DNA from: Hydrogenophilaceae bacterium
GTDB lineage: Bacteria; Pseudomonadota; Gammaproteobacteria; Burkholderiales; Thiobacillaceae
DNA length: 32,404 nucleotides
Assembly (NCBI GenBank): GCA_024709485.1
Contig: JANJWO010000069.1
Location: 1-32,404 of the forward strand
Reading direction: 5' to 3'
Shown here: positions 1 to 7,280 of the stretch, piece by piece
Position numbering within the stretch: position 1 is the stretch's first letter
How the letters are laid out: each line of letters opens with the position of its first letter
Notes under the pieces: generated by a model
Seen by the model: the letters and a program-made list of their open reading frames with translations, nothing else
Told to the model about the DNA's origin: nothing
Databases searched by the model: none
Made by a program: the position numbers and the translations under genes

Positions 1-59
1 ACCTGGCTGGGGTTGATGCGGCGACAGCGGCGACCATCACTGAACTGGGCGCACTGTGA
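1..59 (+). CDS. C-terminal end of an upstream phage gene (partial)
   Basis: Reading in the frame that starts at base 3 gives about 18 residues rich in alanine and threonine, ending at TGA 57-59. The next gene's GTG overlaps this stop, as is common for adjacent phage genes. The visible piece is too short to name. The assignment rests on the overlap and on the absence of another plausible use of the sequence. Confidence 0.4.
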   Translation, partial: LAGVDAATAATITELGAL

Positions 60-430
60 AGCAATTGCTCATCGGGCTAGATCAACTCCTCAACTGCATC
101 GTGTTCATCATCGGAGATGGTTGGGGTATGTCGGACGAGACCCTAAGCGCGCGGCTGTTCCGCTGCCACTTGCAGGGGCACTTGTCCGACCGGCCCTACC
201 GGCTGGTGGACGCGCTGTTCTTCTGGCAGGCGCAGCACTGCTACGCAAGCTGGCGCAACGAGATCGAGCGTCGGCAACTGCCAGATCACTACAGAACCAG
301 CCGCCTTGAGCGGCTTTTTTTATGCCCGGGGGAATCAACAAGTGATGGCGCAGAAAGACATCGACCAGCTGGCAGAGGCGGTTGTCCAGAAGATGAAGGA
401 AGAGCATCACGCCGTGTGGCTCGACCCTGA
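56..430 (+). CDS. Small phage-associated protein, function unknown
   Basis: A GTG start overlaps the upstream stop. The first ~80 residues have the pattern of a recurrent small prophage protein: an LLIGLDQLLN start, a DETLSARL-type motif, VDALFFWQ, then a basic ending RRQLPDHYR. Such proteins are often found near lysis genes, and I know no demonstrated function. The family normally ends close to that basic motif (about base 295). Here the frame stays open to 430, running through a terminator hairpin (300-321) and into the next gene in another frame. The last ~45 residues are therefore probably a read-through tail caused by loss of the original stop or a late frameshift. The N-terminal call is firmer than the end coordinate. 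Confidence 0.55.
   Translation: MKQLLIGLDQLLNCIVFIIGDGWGMSDETLSARLFRCHLQGHLSDRPYRLVDALFFWQAQHCYASWRNEIERRQLPDHYRTSRLERLFLCPGESTSDGAERHRPAGRGGCPEDEGRASRRVARP
300..321 (+). terminator. Rho-independent terminator inside the prophage
   Basis: A 5-bp GC stem (GCCGC/GCGGC, 300-304 with 310-314) has a CTTGA loop and is followed by seven T. It lies between the small phage ORF and the holin-like gene and probably separates the late or morphogenesis transcript from the lysis genes, or modulates read-through into them. Confidence 0.65.
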
Positions 431-635
431 AACACACGCGGAACAGCATGAATTCTTGAAACTTCTGATGGAGGAGCGCGCCGAGCGTATCGCCAGGCGC
501 AAGCGCATCGAGGAGAAGATCGCCGGGTCGATCATCCTCAGCGGGATCGTGGCGGTAGTCGGCCTGATCGGGGCCGGCGTGCTGGCGTGGTTCGAAGAAA
601 AGCTGAAGCGGCCTGAACAAGGCGGAGGTGGTTGA
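345..635 (+). CDS. Small membrane protein, holin-like
   Basis: A 96-residue protein with a charged, probably helical N-terminal half (many E, K and R, residues 1-50) and one clear hydrophobic segment near residues 60-82, followed by a short charged and glycine-rich tail. It lies immediately upstream of the lytic transglycosylase, where phages place holins, so a holin or lysis-accessory role is a reasonable inference, but one transmembrane span is not diagnostic. ATG 345 was chosen. GTG 342 is in frame, and a purine-rich GGGGGAA stretch at about 329-334 would serve either start. Its TGA (633-635) ends just before the next gene. Confidence 0.6.
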   Translation: MAQKDIDQLAEAVVQKMKEEHHAVWLDPETHAEQHEFLKLLMEERAERIARRKRIEEKIAGSIILSGIVAVVGLIGAGVLAWFEEKLKRPEQGGGG

Positions 636-636
636 A

Positions 637-1557
637 ATGATGAGAAGTTCTCGACTGTGGGTGATGTGGGTGGCTGCCGCCGCGGTGGTGGTCTGGTACT
701 GGCTGACCGACCCTGACGGCGGTGCCGAGACGCTGGCGCGTGTGCAGTGGATGGCCTGGCTCGTCGTCGTCGCGGGACCGGTGTATCTGCTGCGTCGCGC
801 GCTGATGGATGATGCCCGTTCGCTCGCCGCATACCGTCGCGCGCTGGACACGCCGACCGGCGCCGGGTTGGTTTTTGTCGGGCTTGCCATCCTTACCGGC
901 CTGCTATTCCTGGCCTTCGCGGGCCGTGCTACGGCGGCAAGCATGCCGCCCGGTGCCGCCCAGTACTTGCCGACGCTGGCTGCCGAGCAGCAGGCGCACT
1001 GGCCGCAAATCCCGCTGCGCTCCGCGCTGGCCGCCCAGATCGAACAGGAAACCTGCCCGAGCCTGAAATCCGCGAAGTGCTGGAATCCGCGCGCGGAACT
1101 CAAGACCAGCCGGGAATATGGCTTCGGCCTTGGTCAGATCACCATCACCAGCCGTTTCAACAACTTCGCCGAGGCCCGGAAGCTGCACCACAGCCTGCGC
1201 GACTGGCAGTTTGCCGACCGATACGACCCCGTGCGGCAGCTGCGAACGATGGTGCTCATGGACAAAGCCGGGTTCGCCCGGCTTTCGTTTGTCGGCGACC
1301 CGGGCGAGCGCCTGGCCATGGCATTCAGCGCCTACAACGGCGGCATGGGTGGACTGCTCGCGGATCGCCGGTTGTGCGCCCAGGTCGAAGGCTGTGACCC
1401 CGGACGATGGTTCGGCCACGTCGAGCAGCACAGCCTCAAGGCACGCGCGGCCGCACAGGGCTATGGAAAGTCGTTCTTCGAGATCAACCGCGAGTACGTG
1501 CGCAACATCATCTTCGTGCGTCGGGCGCGCTACGCCGGCTACTTTGGGGAGGTCTGA
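637..1557 (+). CDS. Membrane-anchored phage lytic transglycosylase (endolysin)
   Basis: 306 residues. Three hydrophobic segments (about residues 8-22, 39-55 and 76-96) precede a soluble SLT-type lysozyme-like domain (about 120-290). The likely catalytic glutamate is E138 in an IEQETC context, followed by the YGFGLGQIT motif (161-169) that matches the family's GLMQI-like motif, and later by FSAYNGG. Such enzymes cleave the MurNAc-GlcNAc bond of peptidoglycan, forming an anhydro product. ATG 637 is preceded by GGAGG (624-628) at 8-nt spacing; GTG 628 is in frame but lacks such a site. The multi-span N-terminus is unusual for an endolysin and could provide export or a holin-like function. The gene sits between the holin-like protein and the spanins. 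Confidence 0.8.
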   Translation: MMRSSRLWVMWVAAAAVVVWYWLTDPDGGAETLARVQWMAWLVVVAGPVYLLRRALMDDARSLAAYRRALDTPTGAGLVFVGLAILTGLLFLAFAGRATAASMPPGAAQYLPTLAAEQQAHWPQIPLRSALAAQIEQETCPSLKSAKCWNPRAELKTSREYGFGLGQITITSRFNNFAEARKLHHSLRDWQFADRYDPVRQLRTMVLMDKAGFARLSFVGDPGERLAMAFSAYNGGMGGLLADRRLCAQVEGCDPGRWFGHVEQHSLKARAAAQGYGKSFFEINREYVRNIIFVRRARYAGYFGEV

Positions 1558-1558
1558 C

Positions 1559-2080
1559 ATGGACAAGCTGACAAGCCTGATTCCCTGGCATTACCGCTTG
1601 CTGGCCGTCATTCTTCTGGCTGTTGCCCTGATCGGCTTCGGATGGGTGAAGGGCGCCGGCCACGTTCAAGGACAGTGGGATGCCGATGTCGACAAGCAGG
1701 AGGCCCAGCAAGCCCGTGTCCGGGTTCGCCAGGCTGAAGTCACGGTCAAGGTGGTCACGAAGTACGTTGACCGCATTCAAGTCATCCGCGAGAAGGGTGA
1801 CGTCATCATCAAGGAGGTTCCCGCCTATGTCACGCCTGAATCTGATGCTCGCTGTACTATCAATGCTGGCTTTGTCCGGCTGCATGACGCAGCCGCCGCA
1901 AACGAAGTTCCCGGACCCGCCCGAATCGCTGATGCGGCCCCCTCAGGAATTGCGCTCTCTACCGTCGCCGGGACCGTCGCAGAAAACTATCAACGGTGCC
2001 ACGAAAACGCTGCCCAGCTGACGCTGCTGCAGGAGTGGGTGCGCGAGCAGGCGAAGGTTTCGAATGAGGGAGGCCAGTGA
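1559..2080 (+). CDS. Rz: Rz-like inner-membrane spanin
   Basis: 173 residues with an N-terminal membrane anchor (about 13-32), then a long charged periplasmic region rich in Q, V, R and K that looks coiled-coil (about 40-90), and a C-terminal part ending in a helical segment. Family knowledge: i-spanins pair with an outer-membrane lipoprotein (Rz1) to fuse the two membranes in the last step of lysis. The assignment is supported by position after the transglycosylase and by a lipoprotein gene embedded in another frame. A GGGGAGG site just precedes ATG 1559, which follows the upstream TGA (1555-1557) directly. Its own TGA overlaps the next ATG. Confidence 0.8.
   Translation: MDKLTSLIPWHYRLLAVILLAVALIGFGWVKGAGHVQGQWDADVDKQEAQQARVRVRQAEVTVKVVTKYVDRIQVIREKGDVIIKEVPAYVTPESDARCTINAGFVRLHDAAAANEVPGPARIADAAPSGIALSTVAGTVAENYQRCHENAAQLTLLQEWVREQAKVSNEGGQ
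1827..2021 (+). CDS. Rz1: Rz1-like outer-membrane spanin lipoprotein, nested in Rz
   Basis: A 64-residue protein encoded wholly inside Rz in the +1 frame. It has a hydrophobic signal followed by a lipobox LALSGC (cysteine at residue 18), then a short proline-rich mature part (PP, PDPP, RPP, PSPGP), the classic Rz1 composition. ATG 1827 has a strong AAGGAGG (1811-1817) at 9-nt spacing, inside the Rz coding sequence. Two independent marks, lipobox and own ribosome site, make this a real overlapping gene. The longer frame opening upstream (from 1680) is not the start. Confidence 0.82.
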   Translation: MSRLNLMLAVLSMLALSGCMTQPPQTKFPDPPESLMRPPQELRSLPSPGPSQKTINGATKTLPS

Positions 2081-2469
2081 TGGCTCAACTCTCGAAAATA
2101 CTGCGCAACGTCGAAGACTGCGGCCTGATGTTCTACTGTCCGGGCTGTAAGGGCATGCACATGATTAAGCATGGCGCCGGGCAGAGGCCGCGCTGGCAGT
2201 GGAATGGCAACGTGGACAAGCCAACGTTCTCACCGTCCATCCTGGTGCGCGGGACCAAGATGACCGAGAAAGGCAAGGCGGACTACAACGCATGGCGCGA
2301 TGCCGGGTTTCCTGGCCTTGGGCACGAGCGGCAGTTCGATAGCATGCCGACGGTCTGCCATTCCTTCGTGACCGATGGCCGTATCCAGTTCCTGAGCGAC
2401 TGCACGCACGAACTGGCTGGCCAGACGGTGGATATTCCAGAGCTTCCAGAGTGGGCGCAGGATGAATAA
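2080..2469 (+). CDS. DUF6527-like phage protein
   Basis: 129 residues, starting at an ATG that overlaps the Rz stop (TGATG) behind a GAGGGAGG site (2066-2073). The N-terminal part has a CPGC pair followed by a short W-rich strand region (RWQWNGN), then PTFSPSILV, a conserved CHSFV motif and FLSDCTHELAGQTV near the end. I recall this arrangement as the DUF6527 family, common in phages. The cysteine and histidine residues suggest a small metal-binding fold, which is inference. No function is known to me. Confidence 0.7.
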   Translation: MAQLSKILRNVEDCGLMFYCPGCKGMHMIKHGAGQRPRWQWNGNVDKPTFSPSILVRGTKMTEKGKADYNAWRDAGFPGLGHERQFDSMPTVCHSFVTDGRIQFLSDCTHELAGQTVDIPELPEWAQDE

Positions 2470-2638
2470 GCCGCCCAAGTACCCAGTCCACGACCACGCG
2501 CGCGACGGCAATACGTTCTACTGGATCCTTCGCGCCGCTGGCGACCTACGGGAAAAGCAGCGGATGCCGGTTGAGCGCGTGCGGATTGACCCGCTGACCG
2601 GGAAGCCGGTGGTCATAAAACCGGGTAGAATGCGCTGA
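2462..2638 (+). CDS. 58-aa phage hypothetical protein
   Basis: A short basic protein that begins MNKPPKYPVHDHARDG and ends KPGRMR. Its ATG overlaps the end of the DUF6527-like gene by 8 nt, typical of translational coupling. It has no membrane segment or recognised motif. It is the last prophage gene before the attachment site and is supported only by codon-like composition and coupling. Confidence 0.5.
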   Translation: MNKPPKYPVHDHARDGNTFYWILRAAGDLREKQRMPVERVRIDPLTGKPVVIKPGRMR

Positions 2639-2646
2639 CGAAATCC

Positions 2647-2709
2647 TTATACACACGCCTCGGAAACCCGCGAAAACATTGGGTGTCGTTTTCCATTTCA
2701 TGTGTATAA
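2647..2709. repeat. Inverted repeat beside the attachment site
   Basis: A 9-bp perfect inverted repeat, TTATACACA (2647-2655) and TGTGTATAA (2701-2709), is separated by 45 nt and lies 38 nt before the tRNA fragment. Its position on the phage side of attR fits arm-type or accessory-protein sites used in excision, but the function is inferred. Confidence 0.35.
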
Positions 2710-2747
2710 AGAATTGAACTATCGCATTGATCCGGCTGATATTTTAC

Positions 2748-2797
2748 CCTGCATGGGGTGCAGGGGGTCGGAAGTTCGAATCTTCTCGCCCCGACCA
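2748..2797 (+). other. attR: 3' part of tRNA-Pro (anticodon GGG)
   Basis: The sequence matches the tRNA-Pro(GGG) pattern from the anticodon stem onward: stem CCTGC/GCAGG (2748-2752, 2760-2764), loop ATGGGGT with anticodon GGG at 2755-2757, variable loop GGGTC, T-arm GGAAG-TTCGAAT-CTTCT (2770-2786), acceptor strand CGCCCCG (2787-2793), discriminator A and an encoded CCA (2795-2797). The 50 nt upstream do not form the D-arm or the matching acceptor strand CGGGGCG, so this is not a full tRNA. Half-tRNA copies of this kind are the normal result of integration into a tRNA 3' end; the complete gene should stand at the other prophage end. Confidence 0.85.
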
Positions 2798-2867
2798 TTT
2801 CTCCCTATACCAGCGGCAAATTTCCTTGCAGCCAGGCGGGGAAAACTTCCGCAACGTTGTAAAATCG

Positions 2868-2891
2868 GCCGCATGACCTGCGGCTTTTTTT
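2868..2891 (+). terminator. Rho-independent terminator after tRNA-Pro
   Basis: A 6-bp stem GCCGCA/TGCGGC (2868-2873, 2879-2884) with a 5-nt loop is followed by seven T. It lies 70 nt past the tRNA fragment and is probably the original tRNA-Pro terminator, now at the end of the prophage. It would also shield surE from phage transcripts. Confidence 0.75.
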
Positions 2892-2927
2892 ATTTCCGCC
2901 CCGGCGCCGTTCAAGACAACGAAGACC

Positions 2928-3671
2928 ATGCGAATACTGCTCAGTAACGACGACGGCTATTTCGCTCCGGGCCTGGCGACGCTGGCAAAAGCGCTGGCAC
3001 CGTTGGCCGAGGTGACCGTGGTCGCGCCCGAACGCGACCGCAGCGGCGCCAGCAACTCCCTCACGCTCGACCGCCCGCTCATGCTGCGGCAGGCGCCTAC
3101 CGGCTTCTACTTCGTCAACGGCACCCCGACCGACTGCGTGCACCTCGCGGTGACCGGCATGCTGGATCATCTGCCCGACATGGTCATTTCCGGCATCAAC
3201 CATGGCGCCAACATGGGCGATGACACCATCTACTCCGGCACCGTCGCCGCCGCCACCGAGGGCTTTCTGCTCGGCATCCCCTCCATTGCCGTTTCGCTGG
3301 TCGGCCACCACGGCGGGCACTTCGAAACCGCTGCCGGCGTGGTGGTGGACCTGGTGCGACGCTACCAAAAGAACCCCTGGCGGGAGGCCACGCTGCTCAA
3401 CGTCAATGTGCCCGACCTGCCGCCACAGGAGCTCAGGGGCCGGGCGATCACGCGCCTTGGCAAGCGCCACAAGGCCGAGCCGGCGCTGAAGTCGGTGAAT
3501 CCGCGCGGCCAGACCGTGTACTGGGTGGGCGCGGCGGGGCTTGCCCAGGATGCGGGCGAGGGGACGGATTTCCACGCGGTGAGCCATGGCATCGTGTCGA
3601 TCACGCCCCTGCAGATCGACCTCACGCGCTATTCGCAGATGGACGGGGTGCGGAGCTGGATGCATGAATAA
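2928..3671 (+). CDS. surE: 5'/3'-nucleotidase SurE
   Basis: 247 residues, the usual length of SurE. The N-terminus [10 protein letters not shown] contains the metal-binding D8-D9 pair. S39-G40 in RSGAS and N91 in SGINHGAN complete the expected metal and active site. SurE is a cytosolic metal-dependent phosphatase that removes phosphate from nucleoside monophosphates (and short polyphosphate in some species). It is the first gene of the conserved surE-pcm-nlpD-rpoS stress and stationary-phase cluster, and its stop overlaps the pcm start by 8 nt. A weak -10-like TAAAAT lies at 2860-2865, but I see no convincing -35. Confidence 0.95.
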   Translation: MRILLSNDDGYFAPGLATLAKALAPLAEVTVVAPERDRSGASNSLTLDRPLMLRQAPTGFYFVNGTPTDCVHLAVTGMLDHLPDMVISGINHGANMGDDTIYSGTVAAATEGFLLGIPSIAVSLVGHHGGHFETAAGVVVDLVRRYQKNPWREATLLNVNVPDLPPQELRGRAITRLGKRHKAEPALKSVNPRGQTVYWVGAAGLAQDAGEGTDFHAVSHGIVSITPLQIDLTRYSQMDGVRSWMHE

Positions 3672-4320
3672 TCTGCGCGCCGGCATCGGCATGACTTCCG
3701 CTCGTACCCGCGGCCGCATGGTCGAGCGCCTGCGCGAGCAGGGCATTTCCGACTTCATGGTTCTCGCGGCCATGGGTGCGGTGCCGCGCCACCTGTTCAT
3801 CGACGAGGCGCTCGCCAGCCGCGCCTACGAGGACACCGCGCTGCCGATCGGCTTCGGACAGACCATTTCCAACCCCTACATCGTGGCGCGCATGACCGAA
3901 CTGGCGCGCAACGGCCGCAGCCTGCAGCGCGTGCTCGAAGTCGGCACGGGCTGCGGCTATCAGGCCGCGGTGCTGGCGCAGGTCGCGCGCGAAGTGGTGA
4001 GCATCGAGCGCATTGCCGCGCTGGTCGGCCAGACGCGCAAGCGTCAGCGCGAATTGCGCCTCTCCAACATCAAGCTCAAGCATGGCGACGGCATGCAGGG
4101 CTACGCCGAAGGGGCGCCCTACGACGCCATCGTCATTGCCGCGGCGTTCGGCGCCGTTCCCGAGATGCTGAAGACGCAGCTTGCAGAAGACGGGCGCCTG
4201 GTCATGCCCCTGGGCGACGACAGCCAGGTGCTGCTGGTGGTGACGCGCAAGGGCGACGGCTACCTTGAAGAGAAGCTGGAGGCGGTGAAATTCGTGCCTT
4301 TGCTGCCGGGGGTTTCGTGA
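3664..4320 (+). CDS. pcm: Protein-L-isoaspartate O-methyltransferase
   Basis: 218 residues from ATG 3664, which overlaps the last codons of surE. The S-adenosylmethionine motif I is seen as [15 protein letters not shown], preceded by [15 protein letters not shown], which is characteristic of PCMT. The enzyme methylates isoaspartyl residues in aged proteins so they can revert to aspartate. An upstream in-frame extension to 3586 lies inside surE and was not used. The C-terminus is coupled to nlpD through a GTGA overlap. Confidence 0.95.
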   Translation: MNNLRAGIGMTSARTRGRMVERLREQGISDFMVLAAMGAVPRHLFIDEALASRAYEDTALPIGFGQTISNPYIVARMTELARNGRSLQRVLEVGTGCGYQAAVLAQVAREVVSIERIAALVGQTRKRQRELRLSNIKLKHGDGMQGYAEGAPYDAIVIAAAFGAVPEMLKTQLAEDGRLVMPLGDDSQVLLVVTRKGDGYLEEKLEAVKFVPLLPGVS

Positions 4321-5225
4321 GGCTGGCGGCGGCGCTGGCCTTGGCCGTTTTCGCGCTGAGCGGCTGTGAGGGGCCTGGTTTCGCCCCGATCAAGGACAAG
4401 ACCCGGCCGCCGGAGCAAGTCGCGCCCAGGCCCGCCGCCCCCAGGTCCGAACCGGCGCAGGATGGCCGCTATCTCGTGCAGAAGGGCGACACGCTGTATG
4501 GCATTGCCTTTCAGAACGGGCTCGACCACCGCGATCTGGCGTTCTGGAACAACCTGGAGTCGCCCGATGTCATAAAAATCGGCCAGCTGCTGCGCCTGAC
4601 CCCGCCGGACGATGCCGCCGGCCGCGCAAGAGGGGTGGAGACGATGCCCGTGCGCGACTCGGGCCTGGCCAGGCCCAAACCACTGGCCGAAGCCTTGCCG
4701 CTGCTGACCGAGCCCAGGGCGCAACGGCTGCCCTACAGCGAAGCCAACTGGGCCGCGGTCTCCGCCGCAAGGGCGGCGCCCGCCGCGGCGGAAACGAAAG
4801 CCGCGGCCGCCCAGCCCGCGGCGGCCGCGGCTTCGCCCGCTGCCACCGCCGCCGATCAGGATGGCTGGGTCTGGCCGGTGAACGGCAAACTGCTCGGAAC
4901 CTTCGGCCAGGGCGGCGGCAAGGGCATCGACATCGCGGGCGAGCGCAATGCGCCGGTGCTCGCGGCGGCGCCGGGCAAGGTGGTGTACAGCGGTGAAGGC
5001 TTGCGCGGTTACGGAAAAATGCTCATAGTCAAGCATGCGGATGAATTTCTGACGGCCTATGCGCATAATCAAGCCCTGCTAGCCAAAGAGGGCGACTGGA
5101 TCAAGGGAGGGCAGAAAATTGCCGAGATGGGGGACACCGACAGCGACCGCGTCAAGCTGCATTTTGAAGTGCGCCAGTACGGCAAGCCGCTGGATCCGCT
5201 GAAATACCTGCCGGAGCGCAAATGA
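4317..5225 (+). CDS. nlpD: NlpD-type lipoprotein, LysM plus degenerate M23 domain
   Basis: 302 residues starting at GTG 4317, which overlaps the pcm stop. The signal sequence ends in lipobox LSGC (C17), so this is a lipoprotein. A LysM domain (about 51-95, [14 protein letters not shown]) binds peptidoglycan, an alanine/proline-rich linker follows (about 100-180), and the C-terminal LytM/M23 domain covers about 185-300. In that domain the metal ligands are missing (GKGIDIAG where active enzymes have an HxxxD motif), matching NlpD/EnvC-type activators of cell-division amidases such as AmiC rather than a peptidase. It is the third gene of the cluster; in many bacteria the rpoS promoter lies inside nlpD. 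Confidence 0.93.
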   Translation: MRLAAALALAVFALSGCEGPGFAPIKDKTRPPEQVAPRPAAPRSEPAQDGRYLVQKGDTLYGIAFQNGLDHRDLAFWNNLESPDVIKIGQLLRLTPPDDAAGRARGVETMPVRDSGLARPKPLAEALPLLTEPRAQRLPYSEANWAAVSAARAAPAAAETKAAAAQPAAAAASPAATAADQDGWVWPVNGKLLGTFGQGGGKGIDIAGERNAPVLAAAPGKVVYSGEGLRGYGKMLIVKHADEFLTAYAHNQALLAKEGDWIKGGQKIAEMGDTDSDRVKLHFEVRQYGKPLDPLKYLPERK

Positions 5226-6163
5226 GTCGCGACGAAGAGCCAACCGAGGACGACGGCGAAGCGCTCGATCAAGCTGCGGGAACCGAGGAGACGCCGGAAC
5301 AGGAGCCTGCCGGCGTCGCCGAGGATTTCGACTTCCAGGTCGACGTCACCCAGCTTTATCTCAACGACATCGGCCATTCCGCGCTGCTGACGCCGGAACA
5401 GGAAGTGGCGCTGGCGCGCCGCACCCGCGCCGGCGACTTCGAGGCGCGCCAGAAGATGATCGAGCACAACCTGCGCCTGGTGGTGAACATTGCCAAGCAC
5501 TACGCCAACCGCGGGCTGACCCTGCTCGACCTGGTGGAAGAGGGTAATCTCGGCCTCATCCATGCGCTGGAAAAGTTCGACCCCGAGCGCGGCTTCCGCT
5601 TTTCCACCTACGCCACCTGGTGGATACGCCAGAACATCGAACGCGCGATCATGAACCAGTCGCGCACCATCCGCCTGCCGGTGCACATCATCAAGGAACT
5701 CAACGTGTTTCTGCGCGCCCAGCGGCACCTGGAAGCGCATGGCGTCACCGACCCCGGCTTCGAGGACATCGCCAGCCTGACCGGCCACGCCGTGGAGGAG
5801 GTTCGCCGCGTGATGGCGCTCAACGAGCGCGTGGCCTCGCTCGATGCGCCGCTCGACATCGACCCCAACCTTTCGCTGGGCGAGGCGATTGCCGACGACA
5901 AGGCCGACATGCCCGAAGACATCCTCCAGCACGCCGAGATCGAGCATCACGTGCACGGCTGGCTGGAGCAGCTGAACGACAAGCAGCGCTGGGTGATCGA
6001 ACGGCGTTACGGCATCAACAACCACGACATCGCCACCTTGGAAGACCTGGCCGCCGATCTCAAAGTGACGCGCGAGCGCGTGCGGCAGATCCAGATGGAG
6101 GCGCTGCGCCTGCTGCGCCAGATGCTGCGGCGCAAGGGCGTGTCCAAGGACCAATTGTTCTGA
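5222..6163 (+). CDS. rpoS: RNA polymerase sigma factor RpoS
   Basis: 313 residues, with ATG overlapping the nlpD stop. An acidic N-terminus (1-38) is followed by region 1.2 ([21 protein letters not shown]), region 2 with [17 protein letters not shown] and the -10-recognition segment [18 protein letters not shown], region 3, and region 4 with [18 protein letters not shown] as the -35-binding helix-turn-helix. Length and the cluster context point to RpoS rather than RpoD or RpoH. It directs general stress and stationary-phase transcription. The stop TGA overlaps the next ATG. Confidence 0.95.
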   Translation: MSRDEEPTEDDGEALDQAAGTEETPEQEPAGVAEDFDFQVDVTQLYLNDIGHSALLTPEQEVALARRTRAGDFEARQKMIEHNLRLVVNIAKHYANRGLTLLDLVEEGNLGLIHALEKFDPERGFRFSTYATWWIRQNIERAIMNQSRTIRLPVHIIKELNVFLRAQRHLEAHGVTDPGFEDIASLTGHAVEEVRRVMALNERVASLDAPLDIDPNLSLGEAIADDKADMPEDILQHAEIEHHVHGWLEQLNDKQRWVIERRYGINNHDIATLEDLAADLKVTRERVRQIQMEALRLLRQMLRRKGVSKDQLF

Positions 6164-6822
6164 TGCTGGACTGGACGAAAATCCAGACCGTCCTCCTCGA
6201 TATGGACGGCACGCTGCTGGATCTCTACTACGACAACCATTTCTGGCGCGAGCACGTGCCGATGCGCTTCGCGCAGAAACAGAAAATCACGCTGGAACGG
6301 GCCAAGCAGGAACTCGCCAGCCGCTACCATCACCGCGCCGGCACGCTCGATTGGTATTGCGTGGATTTCTGGAGTTGCGAACTCGGGCTCGACATCGCCG
6401 GGCTGAAGGAAGAGGTCGCGCACCTCATCGCCATCCACCCCGACGTGCCGGAGTTCCTCAAGGCGGCGCGCGCCGCCGGCAAGCGCGTGGCGCTGGCCAC
6501 CAACGCGCACCGCAAGAGCCTGGCGCTGAAAATGCGCCACACCGGGCTGGAGGCCTATTTCGACGCGCTGCATTCCTCGCACGACCTCGGCCTGCCCAAG
6601 GAGAACCCGGCGTTCTGGATCAGGCTGCAGCAGCGCGAATCCTTCGACCCCGAGACCACGCTGCTGGTGGACGACAGCCTGCCGGTGCTGCGCAGCGCCC
6701 AGGCCTACGGCATCGCGCACCTGCTGGCGGTGCGCTTTCCCGATACCCGGCTGCCGGAGAAGGATCCCGAGGAGTTCGCGGCGATCCATTCCTTCCGCGA
6801 CGTCATGGGCGGGCTGAGCTAG
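6163..6822 (+). CDS. HAD-family hydrolase, YrfG-like (GMP/IMP nucleotidase type)
   Basis: 219 residues, with ATG overlapping the rpoS stop (TGATG), so it probably belongs to the same transcript. HAD motif I is DMDGTLLDL (the nucleophile Asp is the first D), motif II is the TNA region (LATNAH), motif III is the K of GLPKENP and motif IV is VDDS. The WREHVP and YHHRAGTLDWYCVDFW segments resemble E. coli YrfG, reported as a nucleotidase for GMP/IMP, so the substrate is inferred from that resemblance. The stop codon overlaps the stop of the convergent Mth938-type gene. Confidence 0.82.
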   Translation: MLDWTKIQTVLLDMDGTLLDLYYDNHFWREHVPMRFAQKQKITLERAKQELASRYHHRAGTLDWYCVDFWSCELGLDIAGLKEEVAHLIAIHPDVPEFLKAARAAGKRVALATNAHRKSLALKMRHTGLEAYFDALHSSHDLGLPKENPAFWIRLQQRESFDPETTLLVDDSLPVLRSAQAYGIAHLLAVRFPDTRLPEKDPEEFAAIHSFRDVMGGLS

Positions 6823-7190
6823 GCGAGAATGGCGATCAGCACCCTGCGGCCTTCCGAGGCGAGCAGGTTGTAGGTGCGGCAGGCGGCGCCGGTGTCCATG
6901 ACTTCGAGGCCGATGCCGGCTTCGATCAAGGGCCGGGTCAGCGACGGATGCGGGAAGCGCAGCCGGGGGCCGGTGCCGAGCAGCACGATCTCCGCGCCTT
7001 GCGCGCGCAGCCATTCGAAGTGCGCGATTTCCAGCGCCTCGAAGGCGAGGCCGCGGAAAACCTCGCGCTCCAGCAGGGTGGGGCCCACCACCAGGCCGAA
7101 ATCCAGGCGCCGGCCGTTGACCCGCACGTGGTCCTCGCCGTAGCCGGTGAACTGGTGGCGCCCGTCCGCGCTGTTGAGATGTAATTTCAA
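6819..7190 (-). CDS. Mth938-like (DUF498) domain protein
   Basis: 123 residues if started at TTG 7190 (LKLHLNSADG, then FTGYGEDHVRVNG, LLGTGPRLRFPHP and an MDTGAACRTYNLLASEGRRV end), which is the family's usual length and start. ATG 7235 is in frame but lies within a likely -10 box for this gene, and its purine stretch is too close, so the TTG with AGGTAAACGG upstream is preferred. The family is widespread and related to NDUFAF3, a mitochondrial complex I assembly factor; the bacterial role is unsettled. The gene ends convergently on the HAD gene with overlapping stop codons and no terminator between them. Confidence 0.78.
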   Translation of the reverse strand: MKLHLNSADGRHQFTGYGEDHVRVNGRRLDFGLVVGPTLLEREVFRGLAFEALEIAHFEWLRAQGAEIVLLGTGPRLRFPHPSLTRPLIEAGIGLEVMDTGAACRTYNLLASEGRRVLIAILA

Positions 7191-7203
7191 GCCGTTTACC
7201 TGT

Positions 7204-7232
7204 TTGCCGGTGCCCCCCGGCTCAAGTAAAAT
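7204..7232 (+). promoter_or_regulatory. Sigma70-type promoter of alaA
   Basis: TTGCCG (7204-7209), a 17-bp spacer, then TAAAAT (7227-7232), predicting a start near 7239 and a leader of about 42 nt. The leader opens with a hairpin (GCCCTGA/TCAGGGC, 7246-7262). Confidence 0.6.
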
Positions 7233-7259
7233 CATACCCCTTTAAGCCCTGATTTTCAG
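7231..7259 (-). promoter_or_regulatory. Divergent promoter of the Mth938-like gene
   Basis: Read on the minus strand: CTGAAA (7259-7254), 17 bp, TATGAT (7236-7231). Its -10 box overlaps the alaA -10 box by two bases, so polymerase could occupy only one of the two at a time. This supports the internal TTG start of the minus gene. Confidence 0.45.
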
Positions 7260-7280
7260 GGCGTTTTCTGGAAATCCGAC

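Larger units (their letters stand above)
1..2797. mobile_element. Right end of a prophage, lysis module to attR
   Basis: Seven small, tightly packed plus-strand ORFs with phage character (holin-like protein, lytic transglycosylase, Rz/Rz1 spanin pair, DUF6527-like protein) run up to a truncated tRNA-Pro. No integrase or structural gene is visible, so the body of the prophage and its integrase should lie left of the window next to an intact tRNA-Pro. The lysis cassette sits directly beside the attachment site. Whether the prophage is complete or functional cannot be judged from this end. Confidence 0.85.

Noticed and set aside
2613-2798. Minus-strand ORF of 61 aa with GARRFELPTPCTPC
   Set aside because: This is the familiar spurious translation of the antisense of a tRNA, here the tRNA-Pro fragment.
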